Assembly (NCBI GenBank): GCA_003988855.1
Contig: QYAI01000001.1
Location: 434,001-498,000, forward strand
Direction: 5' to 3'
Source: Arachnopeziza araneosa
Lineage: Eukaryota > Ascomycota > Leotiomycetes > Helotiales > Arachnopezizaceae
DNA: 64,000 nucleotides
This document shows positions 1 through 11,310 of the stretch, piece after piece. Below the pieces are notes generated by a model. That model ran no database searches. It saw nothing but the letters and a program-made list of their open reading frames with translations, and was not told the origin of the DNA. Position 1 is the first letter of the stretch. Every line of letters starts with the position of its first letter. A program made the position numbers and the translations under genes.

Positions 1-13
1 TTCTCTAAAAATC

Positions 14-3000
14 ATGGACAGCGTAAGTTCTATGACTTTCAATGAATATCTCTCTTATAATATTCTAGAAATATCTATTCAGCAACTCCACCCTCTCAAG
101 GAATGTATCCCACCTTCCGCTCAAGACGCGCCGAAGGAACTAGAAAATCCTTCTGTTGTTATGCAACGACAACTTCAGTATACCCTTAGAGTTCAACCCG
201 AAATATATCCAGCCGATCCTTTGATTGCAACTCTTTCAAAGATCTCTTCGGCAGAGAAACATGATTTACACAGTCATACTGGTACCCTCTTGGCAGTCGG
301 CCGTGCAATCGATGCCAACCGCGTGGCAGGTTCTGCGAGGATATCGTCAAGGAGACCACGAATCCTCGCTTTACCATTTGGAGCAGCTGGCCATATACTG
401 CAGTTAACCCTTCCGCGGCGCGAAACTCGAGCATGGGGAAAGAATAGCGGGGCACGACTTTCGGGGTTAGATGCGTTTTCATTGGAGAAAGGGTTTTGGG
501 TCAGCACAGGAGGCCCTCTTTATCAAATTACGTTCTCCGATGATGAGATTGGCTCAGGTACTTGGCTTGCTGTGCGTCAGGCGGCAGCTTTAACCATATT
601 TCGGCCAATATATGGTAAACTTCACAGTCCACCATCTGCAAGCTATCTGTCAGAAGGTTTCCCGCCATCTCTTCTGAATCCGAATCCGGTGGCTACGTTA
701 ACTCCAAAAACAAGCGACGCTATAACTTATGCTGATATCTCGTTCAATCCATGGTACCCCCGTCAATTTGCCGTAGTGGATTCACATGGTCGATGGGAGA
801 TATATGCTCTAGAGAGGATTCACGGTAGAGGTAGAGTGGAAAAGCTGATTTTAAGCAACGAAGGAGAAATGTATGATGGTGAAGATGGGCAAAAATCACT
901 AAAACGGCCAGCGACTGGTCACTCAGATGGCTGGTATCGAATCTTATGGGCATGTAATCTCAATACTGTTATCATCTTCAGCCGTCGCCATCTTGTGCTT
1001 TTTGACATCGGTGTCAAAACAACGAAAATTGACAGCTTTGAATTACTGCCAACGAGCAATTCTGACTGGATCCTGGATATAAAACTAAGTATGGCGAACA
1101 AAAACCATTTGTTTGTGTTGACAACATCTCGAATTTATTGGGTCCAAATTGTCCCTCTGGCAGAGAGCAACCAAGATGAAACTGTCAGAATAAAAATATT
1201 ACTATCGTATTTGCATTTCAGAGATCCGAGTGATCAAACAATGAAGCTCACGCCCGCTGAGGCTAATTCCTGTAAGATTCGTTATCAGATTTTGTATCCG
1301 ATGAAGCTTATTCGATCTAGTTCTGATCTTTATTACCTCCTTGAGGTCACCGCTTGTAAATGTATACAACTTTTTGAGTAATACAGAAGGATCAAGCACC
1401 CCATCCTGCCAACAGAGTTCTCTTGCTATTTACTTTGACCGCAATGATCGCAACTCTATCCAAACCGCTTGTTTTACTCATTGCCATTTAAGCTCTATCC
1501 CACTTAATTCAAACTTGGGGCCTGAAGCTCTGTACTTGGAGCAAGGTATAAACTTCTATCAACTATGGGCGCTAAATCCTGATCTGAGCTTGAGTATCAC
1601 ACTCTGTGCTGTGACGTCAACAGACCGCGGAAGAGTTGGAGGTTCGCAATTACGTATAGAAGTACCTGATACTAAAGTCTTAAAGACTTCACGCCACTTG
1701 AAGCGCCAGATTGTAGATGCGTCATTCATTGTTCCAGATGGCGTTGATGACGAAGAGTCGCCACTTCATTATCAAAGTTTAGTCCAGCTACAAGATATTC
1801 GACATAGTACACATCGAGATTCCTCGCACCAAGGGTTGAATTGGAAGAAAATTTTCAAAGTTATTTGGCAGACGCCCCGCCATATTTATGCTCTAGGGTA
1901 TAAAGATCCGCTAGATATCTCTGAGGTTCTCATGTACATCTCTGAACAACTCCGCCGTGGTATTGATGAAAATTTTATGGCTTTTCGTACTATGTATGTC
2001 GTTGAATCACGATGTCTATTTTGTAAGAAAACGCTAACTAGTAAAGTGGTGAGATATATGGTTCGAGTGAAATGAAAGGCGACCTTGACAGAGCATCTCC
2101 AGTCCTTCAAGATTTCTTGGGCTCACTGATACGTAACCAAGATGCTGACATAGCGTCAACTTTGATATTGTCGGACCTGACTGCTTGCCCCTCGATAGGG
2201 ATACCCCTCGATGAGACTTCGCGGTATCCTGATCTGCTGAGGATATACGACCAGCTGGTTGAGCAATGGATGGGCAGCTTACCGCAAGAGGTCTCAAATC
2301 ATTCGCGTGGCGCTAAGTTTAAGCTTGTACGCCAACTTGCTCTTGACCTCTGCTTCCATTCTATTGGACTATCTCTACAAAATAAGGCGGCTCTTGCTTC
2401 TTTAGAAACAACCAGCAAGCAGGACTTAGTTGCTGAGACAGGTGATCCTACTACACGAGAGAGCTCTCCTTCACTATTATCCTCTCAACTTGCTACCATT
2501 TCGGAGCAGGAACCCGACTTTCGTCTACCCACACCAGCACGAACACCTTCACTCTACTCACAAACTACGTCGGGTTCAGAATTGAGGGAAGACCCTGCAA
2601 TAGTTCGCTTGCGGCAGTATGCACCATCAATCACGGTTAAGGCGGGTTTTGAAAAGCCTGCTTTGTTGTCGCATTGGCCATCTCTCCCAGGGACTGACCC
2701 ATTCCTCTATTCGTATGAGTCCGCTCAAAAGTTGAGAAGTAACCTTGAAAGTGGAGATGAAGGCAATGAGCGCAGTCGTCGTGAGGAAGCTAGACGGAGA
2801 CGCAGAACTGAGAAGTTTTTGCGACAGGAGAGATCTAGGGGGGTTGAAGCTGCTTCTCAAGCTGCAGCCATGCCTTCAGGAAGCCAGCCAGAAGCATCTC
2901 GAGAACAAATCAGCTCGCAAGCGGTGGATGATGTACCCATGACTCAGCCAGAAAAGGGAGCGTTTGGTAGCAGATCGGTACATAATGCGAAGAAAACGAA

Positions 3001-3028
3001 GAAGAAACGGGCCGCTGGTTTTAGATAG
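14..3028 (+). CDS. RRN6: RRN6-like RNA polymerase I initiation factor
   Basis: Probable subunit of the core factor that recruits RNA polymerase I to the rDNA promoter in the nucleolus. The call rests on the conserved core FNPWYPRQFAVVDSHGRWEIY-type block near residue 250 (seen), a beta-rich first half, and a basic, low-complexity tail ending in a KKTKKKRAA patch. Proposed exons are 14-1271, 1321-2022 and 2103-3028 (2886 nt, 961 aa). Intron 1 (1272-1320) has a GTAAGA donor and TCTAG acceptor; without it the frame appears shifted. Intron 2 (2023-2102) has a GTAAGA donor and a GCTAAC branch at 2033. Splicing intron 1 restores a continuous SPLVNVYNF-type stretch expected of the family. The first ATG may not be the true start because only 13 bases lie upstream. 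Confidence 0.8.
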
Positions 3029-3338
3029 TGTCGTATGAGACGAAATAAATATCGCTTCAATCTTCTCACTCCTCGGGTTAATACAAAGAGGTAAGCTTTT
3101 TTCGAGAGCCGAAGTCGACTTTAAAGAAGATGTTGGAGAGTGCCTAATTTTGAATGTCCAGAGTTAATGCTGTTGAATTTTTTCGTAAACAATGAGCACC
3201 TACCTTACAGTATCAATTTGTGCCATTTGAGACCCAAAATTTGCCCCACAGCAGCCCCCGCCATCAACATCTTTGTAGCCCACTATACTCTTGTTGTTTA
3301 TTTCCGCACAAGGATTGAAATCAAAAAAATAATTTAAG
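3029..3338. other. Intergenic, RRN6 to PITH gene
   Basis: Gap between the RRN6 stop and the PITH-gene ATG. It should hold the RRN6 3' end and the promoter of the next gene. An A-rich run sits just before the ATG at 3339. I see no gene or RNA in it. Confidence 0.5.
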
Positions 3339-4061
3339 ATGTCTGGACACTGTCACGATGAACATGACCATGATCATTCTGGTCATGATCATGCTGGCCA
3401 TGACCATTCTGATGATATTACACCCGCACTCCAATATTCTCTCTACCAACACATTAACTTCGACGACATCAATACACTCAACGAATCGGAAGCTCAGTCC
3501 GGTAAACAAGTTGTCAAGAAGACTTGGGTAGAACGACTCGAAGAGAAACCAGAACTCGAGAGTGATGCTGATGAGCAGCTGCTGATTCACATACCGTTTG
3601 TTGGCTACATTTACAATTATTAATACGGAATTAACAAATTTCCCAGATTCACAGGCCAAGTTAAGCTGCACTCGATTTTGATCCGGACTTCAAACTCAGA
3701 CTCTGCACCTCAAACGCTCAAGGTTTTTATTAATCGGGACGATCTTGACTTTTCAGCAGCTAGCGATCTCCCCCCAACGCAAGAATTCAAACTATCTCAG
3801 ACCTCCGAAATTCAGGACATCCAGGTCAAGAGAGCGCTTTTTGGCAAGGTTCAGAATCTCACTCTGTTTGTGGAGGATAATTACGGTGATGACGTGACCC
3901 AGATCAGTTACTTGGGATTCAAGGGAGATTGGATGCAGCTAGGGAGAGCGCCGTCAAATATTTTGTATGAGGCTGCTGCGAATCCAGCGGATCATACAAT
4001 TAAAGGTACGAATGTGAATCAGATAGGAAGCAGTTTGGGTGGAGGTGGGCGTGGCCATTGA
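3339..4061 (+). CDS. PITH domain protein (PITHD1/TXNL1 C-terminal type)
   Basis: Small cytosolic protein of the PITH family, the proteasome-interacting domain found at the C-terminus of thioredoxin-like 1; here there is no thioredoxin domain. Exons 3339-3595 and 3647-4061 give 223 aa. The intron (3596-3646, 51 nt) has a GTTTGT donor, and its removal restores the family block IHIPFTGQVKLHSILIR around residue 85. Further family signs are the NLTLFVEDNYG and YLGFKG segments. The first 25 residues are very rich in His and Asp, which could bind metal (inference). It is convergent with the CCDC25-type gene, with 64 bp between stop codons. The molecular role of fungal members is not well defined. 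Confidence 0.85.
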
Positions 4062-4125
4062 TTTAGAGAAGTGAATGGGATGAGAGGACAGAATTGTTAT
4101 TCTGTCGGTTTTCGGACATCTCAAA

Positions 4126-4965
4126 TTACATGAAGTCATCTTCCAAATCCTCCCCACGGTCCTGGTTGTTAGCTTCTGTCTCCTCCGTCTCATGAAATAG
4201 CTCATCATAAGCATGATCTTTCTGCCACTTTTTATCCTTTCGGTCTTGAGCAACCCTAGCTTCTTCTTTTTTCTATAAAGGAATGAGCGACAAGTCAGTT
4301 TAAAGGTTATATAATAACATACACGATCGAGTCTAGCTGCCTGGTCTTTCTTTCTTGCAGCTTTTAGGATGCCTTCCTTCTCCATCTGGAGATCGGGATA
4401 TTTCTCAACCTTAGTCTTATTGAGACGGTTTACAATGGGATTTTCCCGTTGAGGCACTAGAACTCTCTTGACCTGAGTTGAACTTTTAGCCATGATTTAA
4501 TCGTCATCTCCAAAAAGCCTTACCTTTTTTGCATCCTTGAATCCAACTTGACCAACGGCCATGGAGCCATCCTTTTTCAAATTTGACCACGGAGTATAAA
4601 TAACAGTGATGTTATCTTTTTTATTCCCTGAAATGCTGTTAGAATAACAATAAACATCTTGGTAAAATTTTCAACCTTCAATCGAGTTCGCCTTGGTCAA
4701 CTGCGCACAGTCGATCACAACATCTTGAGGAATAGACTCCCAACTCTCTCCTTCATTCATACGAAGATAGATATGAGCACTTGACAATTTGTCTACGTGG
4801 AACCACACATCTTCCTCAAGTCCATACTTTATAAGATCCTCATCTGAAAAGTTAAAATTACTTGCCTCCCGATGAGAACATGTTTGACTTACTTTCTACT
4901 TTGTCTTTGCCTGCATAAAGTTGAGCAGTAGGAGTCACCACATTAGAAGTGAAGTAATAAACCAT
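4126..4965 (-). CDS. CCDC25-type protein (NFACT-R/DUF814 domain)
   Basis: Homologue of coiled-coil domain-containing protein 25. Five exons: 4893-4965, 4676-4843, 4524-4627, 4323-4472 and 4126-4272 (642 nt, 213 aa), each intron 48-51 nt. The protein opens MVYYFTSNVVTPTAQLYAGK, continues with a DVWFHVDKLSSAHIYLR block typical of the NFACT-R fold (about residues 20-110), then a basic VKRVLVPQRENPIVNRLNK block and a charged coiled-coil tail ending DDFM. The length is close to the roughly 210 aa of known members. NFACT-R domains in Rqc2/NEMF bind ribosome-associated tRNA; a role in nucleic-acid or ribosome binding is therefore likely but inferred. It is divergent from uL3m across 162 bp. Confidence 0.9.
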
Positions 4966-5127
4966 TGTGACTGCTTAAATCGCCATTCCATGCTTAATTT
5001 CATCTCATTCAGTTCGCGAAGGGAGTTTTGATATTGAATGCCGAACGGGTATTTCTCGGCTACCGTACCGAACGAGAATAATTGTCGAGACCTTTGTCCA
5101 GATGTTACAATCACAAGCCCACACAAG

Positions 5128-6048
5128 ATGGCACCCAAGCTGCCGACTAGCTGGGTGCAACCTCCTCCAGCTTTTCTCCTACCAGAATCTTTTCTTCCCT
5201 TAACAGCAAAGCGCGGCATTAAGTATGGATGGTATACAGGGCCAACACGGGGAGCGAAACCACTTGACTACAATATGGGTAACGACCTCCCTATACTCGA
5301 ACATTCACCACGAGCAGCGCTCAAACGGAAAGAAGCTACCCTACCTTTACGGACAGGAGCATTGGCGATCAAGAAGGGCATGACAGCAATGTACGATCCT
5401 GATACAGGAGTGCGAACACCTTGCACAGTTTTGCAGATCGACAGACTACAAGTTGTCTCCCATAAGACGGTACCCAAACACGGATATTATGCAGTGCAGA
5501 TGGGAGCAGGCTGGAAGCACCAAAGTAATGTTACGAGGCCGCTATTAGGTCACTTTGCTGGAGCAGGAGTTAGTCCCAAGAGATTCGTTGCCGAATTCAG
5601 GGTGAAAAACGAAGAAGGACTGCTAAAGGTTGGGGAATCAATTGGGCCCGAATGGTTTCTCGAAGGCCAATTTGTTGATACGAGATCGAATTGTCGAGGA
5701 ATGGGCTTCGCGGGTGGTATGAAGAGGCATGGATTTAAGGGTCAGCCAGCTTCTCATGGTAATTCAAAAAATCACCGTACTATGGGTTCTTCTGGTGGTT
5801 CGCAAGGAAGCGGTTCTAGAGTTCTGCCAGGAAAGAGAATGCCAGGGAGGATGGGTGGAAATCAAGTCACAATACAGAATTTGAAGGTTCTAAAAGTGGA
5901 TTCGGAGAAGAGCATTTTGGTGGTTAGTGGTTGTGTGGCAGGGCCTAAGAATTGCGTGGTCAAAGTTCAAGATGCTATTCTGAAGCCATGGCCTGTTATT
6001 CCGCAGGCTGTAGAGGGAGGAGAGGAAGCTCTACAAGCAACAGCCTAG
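5128..6048 (+). CDS. MRPL9: Mitochondrial large-subunit ribosomal protein uL3m
   Basis: Organellar ribosomal protein L3 (yeast MRPL9). A single exon encodes 306 aa. Family marks are LAIKKGMTAMYD near residue 85, the GHFAGAGVSPKRFVAEFRV block, and the conserved GMKRHGFKGQPASHGNSKNH and PGKRMPGRMGG loops that reach the peptidyl-transferase centre in L3 proteins. The frame is open from an earlier ATG at 5038 (336 aa), but that start would leave only 72 bp to the divergent CCDC25-type gene. The ATG at 5128 (MAPKLPTSW) has an A at -3 and G at +4 and is preferred. Confidence 0.92.
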   Translation: MAPKLPTSWVQPPPAFLLPESFLPLTAKRGIKYGWYTGPTRGAKPLDYNMGNDLPILEHSPRAALKRKEATLPLRTGALAIKKGMTAMYDPDTGVRTPCTVLQIDRLQVVSHKTVPKHGYYAVQMGAGWKHQSNVTRPLLGHFAGAGVSPKRFVAEFRVKNEEGLLKVGESIGPEWFLEGQFVDTRSNCRGMGFAGGMKRHGFKGQPASHGNSKNHRTMGSSGGSQGSGSRVLPGKRMPGRMGGNQVTIQNLKVLKVDSEKSILVVSGCVAGPKNCVVKVQDAILKPWPVIPQAVEGGEEALQATA

Positions 6049-6187
6049 AGATGTACAATTATTGTCCTGTACAAATACATATTCCATGACTGGCGTTGTA
6101 TGGAGGAAAATCCCTGTACGCCATACCAATGCTACCTATTCCAATATTTCTCACCTCTAGCTTATGCACGACTCATTTAAGAGTATG

Positions 6188-6855
6188 TCATCCAGATAAA
6201 CTAGGAGCATAACTCCCTCTTCCCACCACCTTAGGTTCATCGTCGACTTCAATGCCTTGAAAAGGATCGTTTCCATCCAACAAATCTATCTTTTCCCCCT
6301 CTTTAGTTGTCAAACTCCACTCCGTAGTCTCAAACATTCCCATCCTCGTCGCCCTAAAGCTCTTAAACCTCATAGTAGCTTCATTCTTCTTGCCCTTAAC
6401 CTCAAAATGAATGTCAATCTTGCCATGCAATTGATTCATCTCACCCCAGATCCAGGGCATCTTGTGCGCGAAGTAGACTTCGTCTCCAAGATACTCTCGC
6501 GCTTTGGGGGATGTGCGTAATGCGTACATAGTAGAGGATACGACTGAGGAGGATGACTTTTGGTAGTTGAAAATGGCGAGGGTGGAGGAGATGAGCAATG
6601 CCAGGAAGATAGGTACGGTTCGCATCCAGCGCATACCACCTACTTCGATGTCTACAGAAAAGATAAGCCTTATGATTCTCTTGAAGTGGGCTCAAAATGA
6701 TACACACCAGGGAGTTCTCGATCAGGTCTTCTCTCTAATAACGGTGGTCCTCCGGGCTTTGGTGCCGCAATTAGAGTCCTTCTTATGATTACATTGCTTT
6801 GGATTATAGTTCTCGGTCTGAGGATGAGCCTCGACCGTAACATTCGTGGGAGCAT
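6188..6855 (-). CDS. COA1: Cytochrome c oxidase assembly factor COA1
   Basis: Inner-membrane factor that helps Cox1 maturation in early complex IV assembly. Exons 6708-6855 and 6188-6651 (203 aa); the intron 6652-6707 has a GTGTGT donor and phase 1. The N-terminal 50 residues are rich in Arg, Ser and Leu and lack acidic residues at the start, a mitochondrial presequence. One hydrophobic segment follows (TVPIFLALLISSTLAIFNY, about residues 70-90), then the soluble COA1 domain with AREYLGDEV and the INQ-like MNQLHGKIDI block. The arrangement and length match the family. It is convergent with uL3m (140 bp) and divergent from the membrane protein at 7009. Confidence 0.85.
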
Positions 6856-7008
6856 TTTCTTTCCGGAATTGTATAAGTTCGAAGTTGTTGATTGATAGCT
6901 CTTCCAGAAATCATCTGAGGAATGTTTGCACTGTTTGCAGCCGACGAGGCGTCACAAGGCTACCTTTCAACATTGAACACAAGATCTTTAACAATAGAAC
7001 TTGACAAT

Positions 7009-7666
7009 ATGGCGCAAGCTACGGCGAGATTACGGAAGACATTCCATTATCCGGCGGACAATGACGACGATGATTCCCTCCCCGAAGCTTTAGATGAGCA
7101 GGGTATGCTCACTCATGTCTCTCTCGCCTTCCTATCATTGACTAACGAACACTTTGAAAGAGCAAGAAAGTCTCATTCGCACACTCGATGAGCAGAATAC
7201 TAAAATCGACCTAATATACACACGAGCACTTCTTGCTCTCCCTATCCTCAGCTTGATACCTTATTTCACGACCCTCTTCACTCTACACGCAACATTATTA
7301 TCAGTACTAAGCATCACTTCACTACTGTCAACAACTTATTTGCTCTTGTCCCTACCGCCTGGTCACACGGGCATTCTGTTATTAGATGCGATTAATCAGT
7401 CTTCTACTCCTCTATCCAGAAAAGAGCGTCTCCTGAAAAGAGAAGATGGGCCTATACAGCTCTATCTTCCATATTTGAATCTCGGGCTATGTTCAGTCCT
7501 GGTTTTACTTGGTGCTTTGATAAGAAGAAAAATAGAATTATGGTGGGGCTTTAGCTGGCTGCCGGCTGGCGTGTATGCGGTTGTGTTGCTGGCGAAATGG
7601 GTTATGGGCAATGTTGATCCGGAGGAGGAGTTGGGTAGGCTGAAGTATGAATTTAAGGGTGCATGA
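7009..7666 (+). CDS. Conserved fungal four-helix membrane protein, function unknown
   Basis: Not assigned to a named family. Exons 7009-7102 and 7161-7666 (199 aa); the intron 7103-7160 has a GTATGC donor and CTAAC branch. An acidic N-terminal part (PADNDDDDSLPEALDEQ) and a short helical stretch are followed by four hydrophobic segments at about residues 55-75, 80-100, 135-155 and 160-180, with the sequence LPPGHTG between the second and third. The frame is open from an ATG at 6922, but the ATG at 7009 (MAQATARLRKTF) has A at -3 and G at +4 and is preferred. Location in the ER or another endomembrane is a guess from topology only. Confidence 0.7.
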
Positions 7667-9099
7667 GAGAAAATTAGTTGGTAGACTTCTGAGAGCCAAC
7701 AAAGAATTGATATTCGATAGATGGAAATGGCTACAGCAATGTTCTTACGTCTTGTTCATGACGGGAATAAGAGTGAAAATCGCTATCTTCTTAGACGGGT
7801 TCGGTATGGGCATTTTGACGGACGAACTGGTCAAGTTCTCATTTTTAATGCTTGCAATGATTCCAGACTTCGCCAGTGCGGATGGACCTATAAGCTTTTC
7901 GGATTCTTTTTCAGGTCCTCTGCAGTAACTTGAGTCCTCCCTCTAGATTTTGCCATATAGTACCGGGGTTAGTCTTCTTTGGAAGCTTGCTAATCTTTCT
8001 ACCAAAGACCTCACCGGAATTCGGTACCACTCTCGTCTCTACTCTCTGTATTCATGTGTAAAAGTGACCTGTGATAACGGAACTGACAACAACTGTTCCA
8101 GCTATGGTGACCAGTAGGTAGTTTCAACCAAGGATTTTGGCTAAAGTCAGCAGTAGTTGATGGTAAATGTTGACATTTGATGCTGAAAGGAAAAAATGTA
8201 CAGCAGAAAGCATTTGAAGAGATGGTGGCTGTTGTAATAACGTCGGGAATGCAATGGAATTGCCATGAGGAGAAAGTCACATGATCAAGCTGTTGCGAGC
8301 GGACGGGTCGCGACGTCGACAACATCTCATGACTAGCGAAACTGCCCTGGGATCCTGATGATGTCTAGGGTTCTGGTGACATGCCAGAAATATTGCGATG
8401 GCTTCCGGATATCCCAGTAGTCTGCTGAGGAAGACGTCTCGGAGATACAGACCGCACTGCACAACATGACGTGAGATAGGAACCATCACCCAAACCGAAA
8501 GCAGCGTGGATTTCATTTCAGGGTTACGGTCAAGAGCCGTGCTGAAGGCGCAAGGCACATTACCACGATGCGAAACGCACACGCGGATGGACTCGTTTGC
8601 GGACGCTGCACCAGACGGTAAGAGGACATACACATTGCCATCTGCAGAAGAAGATGATGATGGAAAAAAGAACAATGAGAAATAAATTGATGTTCTCAGT
8701 CCGTCGTCTGAAATGCCTCAGTAGGGGGCGCGTTCTGATTGGTAGCTTCAACGTTCAACTCGACTGAGGGATGGATGGCCCGCCGCTGGGCTCAGTGAAT
8801 AACAAACCCGAATTATCCTTTTAAAGAAATGGCTTCTTCTCCTTTCACTTCGGATCACGATCCGCACAACCCTCCATCACAACACCACCTCTTCTCTTTT
8901 GCACCCCCATATGGTAATTGTCATCCATCATCTGGGACTTCTGATAAGCACCACTACCAGAGCGCCCAATCTCACATTGTACGAGAGGCGCGATTTCTAA
9001 GGGTAAAACCTTTCTGCCTCTAGTCTACGAAACCTTCCGTCTGCGACCGGACTCACCAATCTCCTCAACCTTCCATCCATCTCTACCATCATCATCACG
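7667..9099. other. Intergenic, 1.4 kb
   Basis: No convincing gene. Open frames on both strands lack domain signal and splice logic. The last 300 bases before 9100 are C/T-rich and probably form the IES4 leader; a short ATG-led frame at 8829-9023 would be a uORF if the leader starts upstream of it. Confidence 0.5.
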
Positions 9100-10094
9100 A
9101 TGGCTCCTCCAACCAAACTATCGACTGCCTCTGCCGCTCGCAGAAAATCTTCGAAAGGCAGTATGATTATCACGTTGAAGCTATCGCCGAAGCTGCTTCA
9201 ACGCTTCGAAGCCGCCCCTGTCCAGGTCAAAGAAGAACCTTCATCAAAGGAGACACCCGCCATCACTCCTAAAGTTGAGCCCGCCCCTTCCAGCTCGAAT
9301 GATGATGTTCTCACCGAATCCACTTCGAACACACCTGCCGCGGTTGGCACTCCCATCTCCTCGTCAATGCCACCCCCAACCGAAGGAGTAAAGAAGAAGG
9401 GAGTGAAGAGAAGTGCTGCAGTCGCTTTGGGTCCGGATGGAGTGCCGATTCCAAAAGTCAGAGGCAAGCCGGGGCCAAAAAAGAAGGCAAGACTGTAAGT
9501 TCTCGGCCACGCTTTTACCTATGGATTATCTTTCAGCATTCCTCAACAATATCTCTCCTATCCTATTATATAGCCTTGCGCACATCCTCACTTTCTTGTG
9601 CAAGTTATCAACACGATTACTAACTATGCTGCTACAGAGAGGATGGCACTATCGATCACTCGGCCACAGCTCCCCGAGCTGCAAATGGAACAGCAGCTCA
9701 CAAACTCGGACCCAAGGCAAATCAAGGCGCTATCAATGCAGGTCTACGTGCCTTGGATCGATCAGGCAAGCCGTGTCGTAAATGGGCAAAGGGTAGCTTC
9801 AAACTTAAAAGCTTTACTGGCGTGACTTGGGAGATACCACGATGGAAAGCACCTCCAAAGACAACCGTTGCAGGAATCTCCGAAGACTCCACATCTGGTG
9901 AAAGCAGCAAGGAGAATAAAGACAACAGTCAGCTTGCGAGTGAAAAGAGCAACAGTGGTATTGACATCGAGATGGGAAGCACGGCTAGTCAACCCGTTTC
10001 CTCACCAGCCCCTTCCGCTCTTCCTCCGTCAGCAGATATTGTTGAACCGGTCATCAAATCCGAAACTGCTCCAGTTGTTGCTGCCTCTGCCTAA
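9100..10094 (+). CDS. IES4: INO80 complex subunit IES4-like
   Basis: Likely the fungal Ies4 subunit of the INO80 chromatin remodeller, nuclear. Exons 9100-9494 and 9638-10094 (283 aa); the 143-nt intron (9495-9637) has GTAAGT and a CTAAC branch at 9631. The N-terminus has the family signature SKGSMIITLKLSPKLLQRF (residues 19-37). A basic patch, KVRGKPGPKKKARL, resembles an AT-hook/nuclear localisation signal. The second exon carries the block GLRALDRSGKPCRKW followed by KSFTGVTWEIPRW. The tail is Ser/Pro-rich and disordered. Assignment rests on these two blocks; the rest is low complexity. Confidence 0.7.
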
Positions 10095-11310
10095 GCAGGA
10101 GTGTGATTGCAGCTATTCACATTGTACAAGAGAATTGAATCATCATCGGCGTTGTGGAATTGGGTGGTTGGAATTAACAACTGGTAGACCTTCGAGTTTA
10201 TTGCTCGAATTGTGTTATCTTCATGCATTTCTCGGATGCGAAATAAAAATGGAGTTGGGCTTAGCCGCATCGAGGGACTTCTGGATGGGAATCGGCATGC
10301 ATGGCGTTATTATCGAGGACATTGTATCATAGAGAACAGTGACATCCACAATGGATCATTAGACCGATTATTTCTCTCTTCCCGTATATCCTTCCCTCAT
10401 GCCGCATGATAATATTCTTCTGCATTTATATCAAGCCTTCGATACTCAAAGAGCCTTATTATTCGAGGTTGTATTCTATTTTTTTTGGGCAATGAGAAGC
10501 TTCATATAGCAATGGGGAGTGTGGCGGGATCACTGTCTAGAATTTTGTGCTGCTGACTTTCGACATTTTACATGGAGGGTCAAAGGGAAATCCCACGACA
10601 GATCAAAGTTTTCAAATAAGCAGAACCATTAGAGACATGATAAATTCTATCTAAATTTCAAGTTTCGGATTGTCTCGTCACCTCTCAGACAAGGGACGGA
10701 AAGCCCCTGAGGCACCCGTGGACCTACCAGCCACGAGGTACAGTGCTGTAAGTTGATCTTCGACACCGCAACATATTGACGGGAACGTTCTTTACACGCT
10801 TTACAAACCGTGTATGAACGAGGGAGCTTTCGAATTATGATGCTTCTGGCCGGAATAAAGTGAAAGATCAGGGAAACCCCAACTGTCTCGTGACAAAGTT
10901 CCCCGCCAACTGATAATACTTTAGTCTGCGTCGCTTGGACACCTGAACCGGCATCAGTAGCTGACCTCCATTGTTCCTTCAAGTGATAACGATTCATAGT
11001 CCAAACCCACTTTCCAGAAATTTGGTGCGAGAATGGACTATCAAACACAAATTAAGCTCTGGTAGAGCTTCGAAGCAGATCTCTCTCCCGCCTTGTACTT
11101 TCTGGCCATGACTACATCCACGACATCATACCTGTCTCCACTACTCACCCTTCGATTTTCTACGTGTGGATTATAACTCTGGAAGGCTTTGTTGATTTCC
11201 ATAAACGTGGCAGCTTATCTTCTGGTAGCCTTGAACCGTTTCCGCAGGCTTGCCGACCCCAAATATACATCCAACCCCGATTCTTGATTGCGGGCCACCG
11301 CACTTTCGAC
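10095..11310. other. Intergenic, 1.2 kb
   Basis: Contains the 3' region of IES4 and the upstream region of the SPRY gene. A 133-codon minus-strand frame at 10647-11048 shows no recognisable domain and is not called. The 200 bases before 11311 are open in the GID1 frame but are more likely leader. No RNA gene or repeat seen. Confidence 0.5.

Noticed and set aside
1272..1381. Apparent frameshift in the middle of RRN6
   Set aside because: A 49-nt intron (1272-1320, GTAAGA...TCTAG) joins both frames in phase and restores the family-like block after it, so no sequence error or pseudogene is needed.
8277..8675. 132-codon minus-strand ORF
   Set aside because: No domain, no start context, and composition like the flanks; overlapping frames of similar length are present on the same strand.
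10647..11048. 133-codon minus-strand ORF between IES4 and GID1
   Set aside because: Contains two CxxC-like pairs, but they do not form a known motif, and there is no spliced extension or homology I can recognise.
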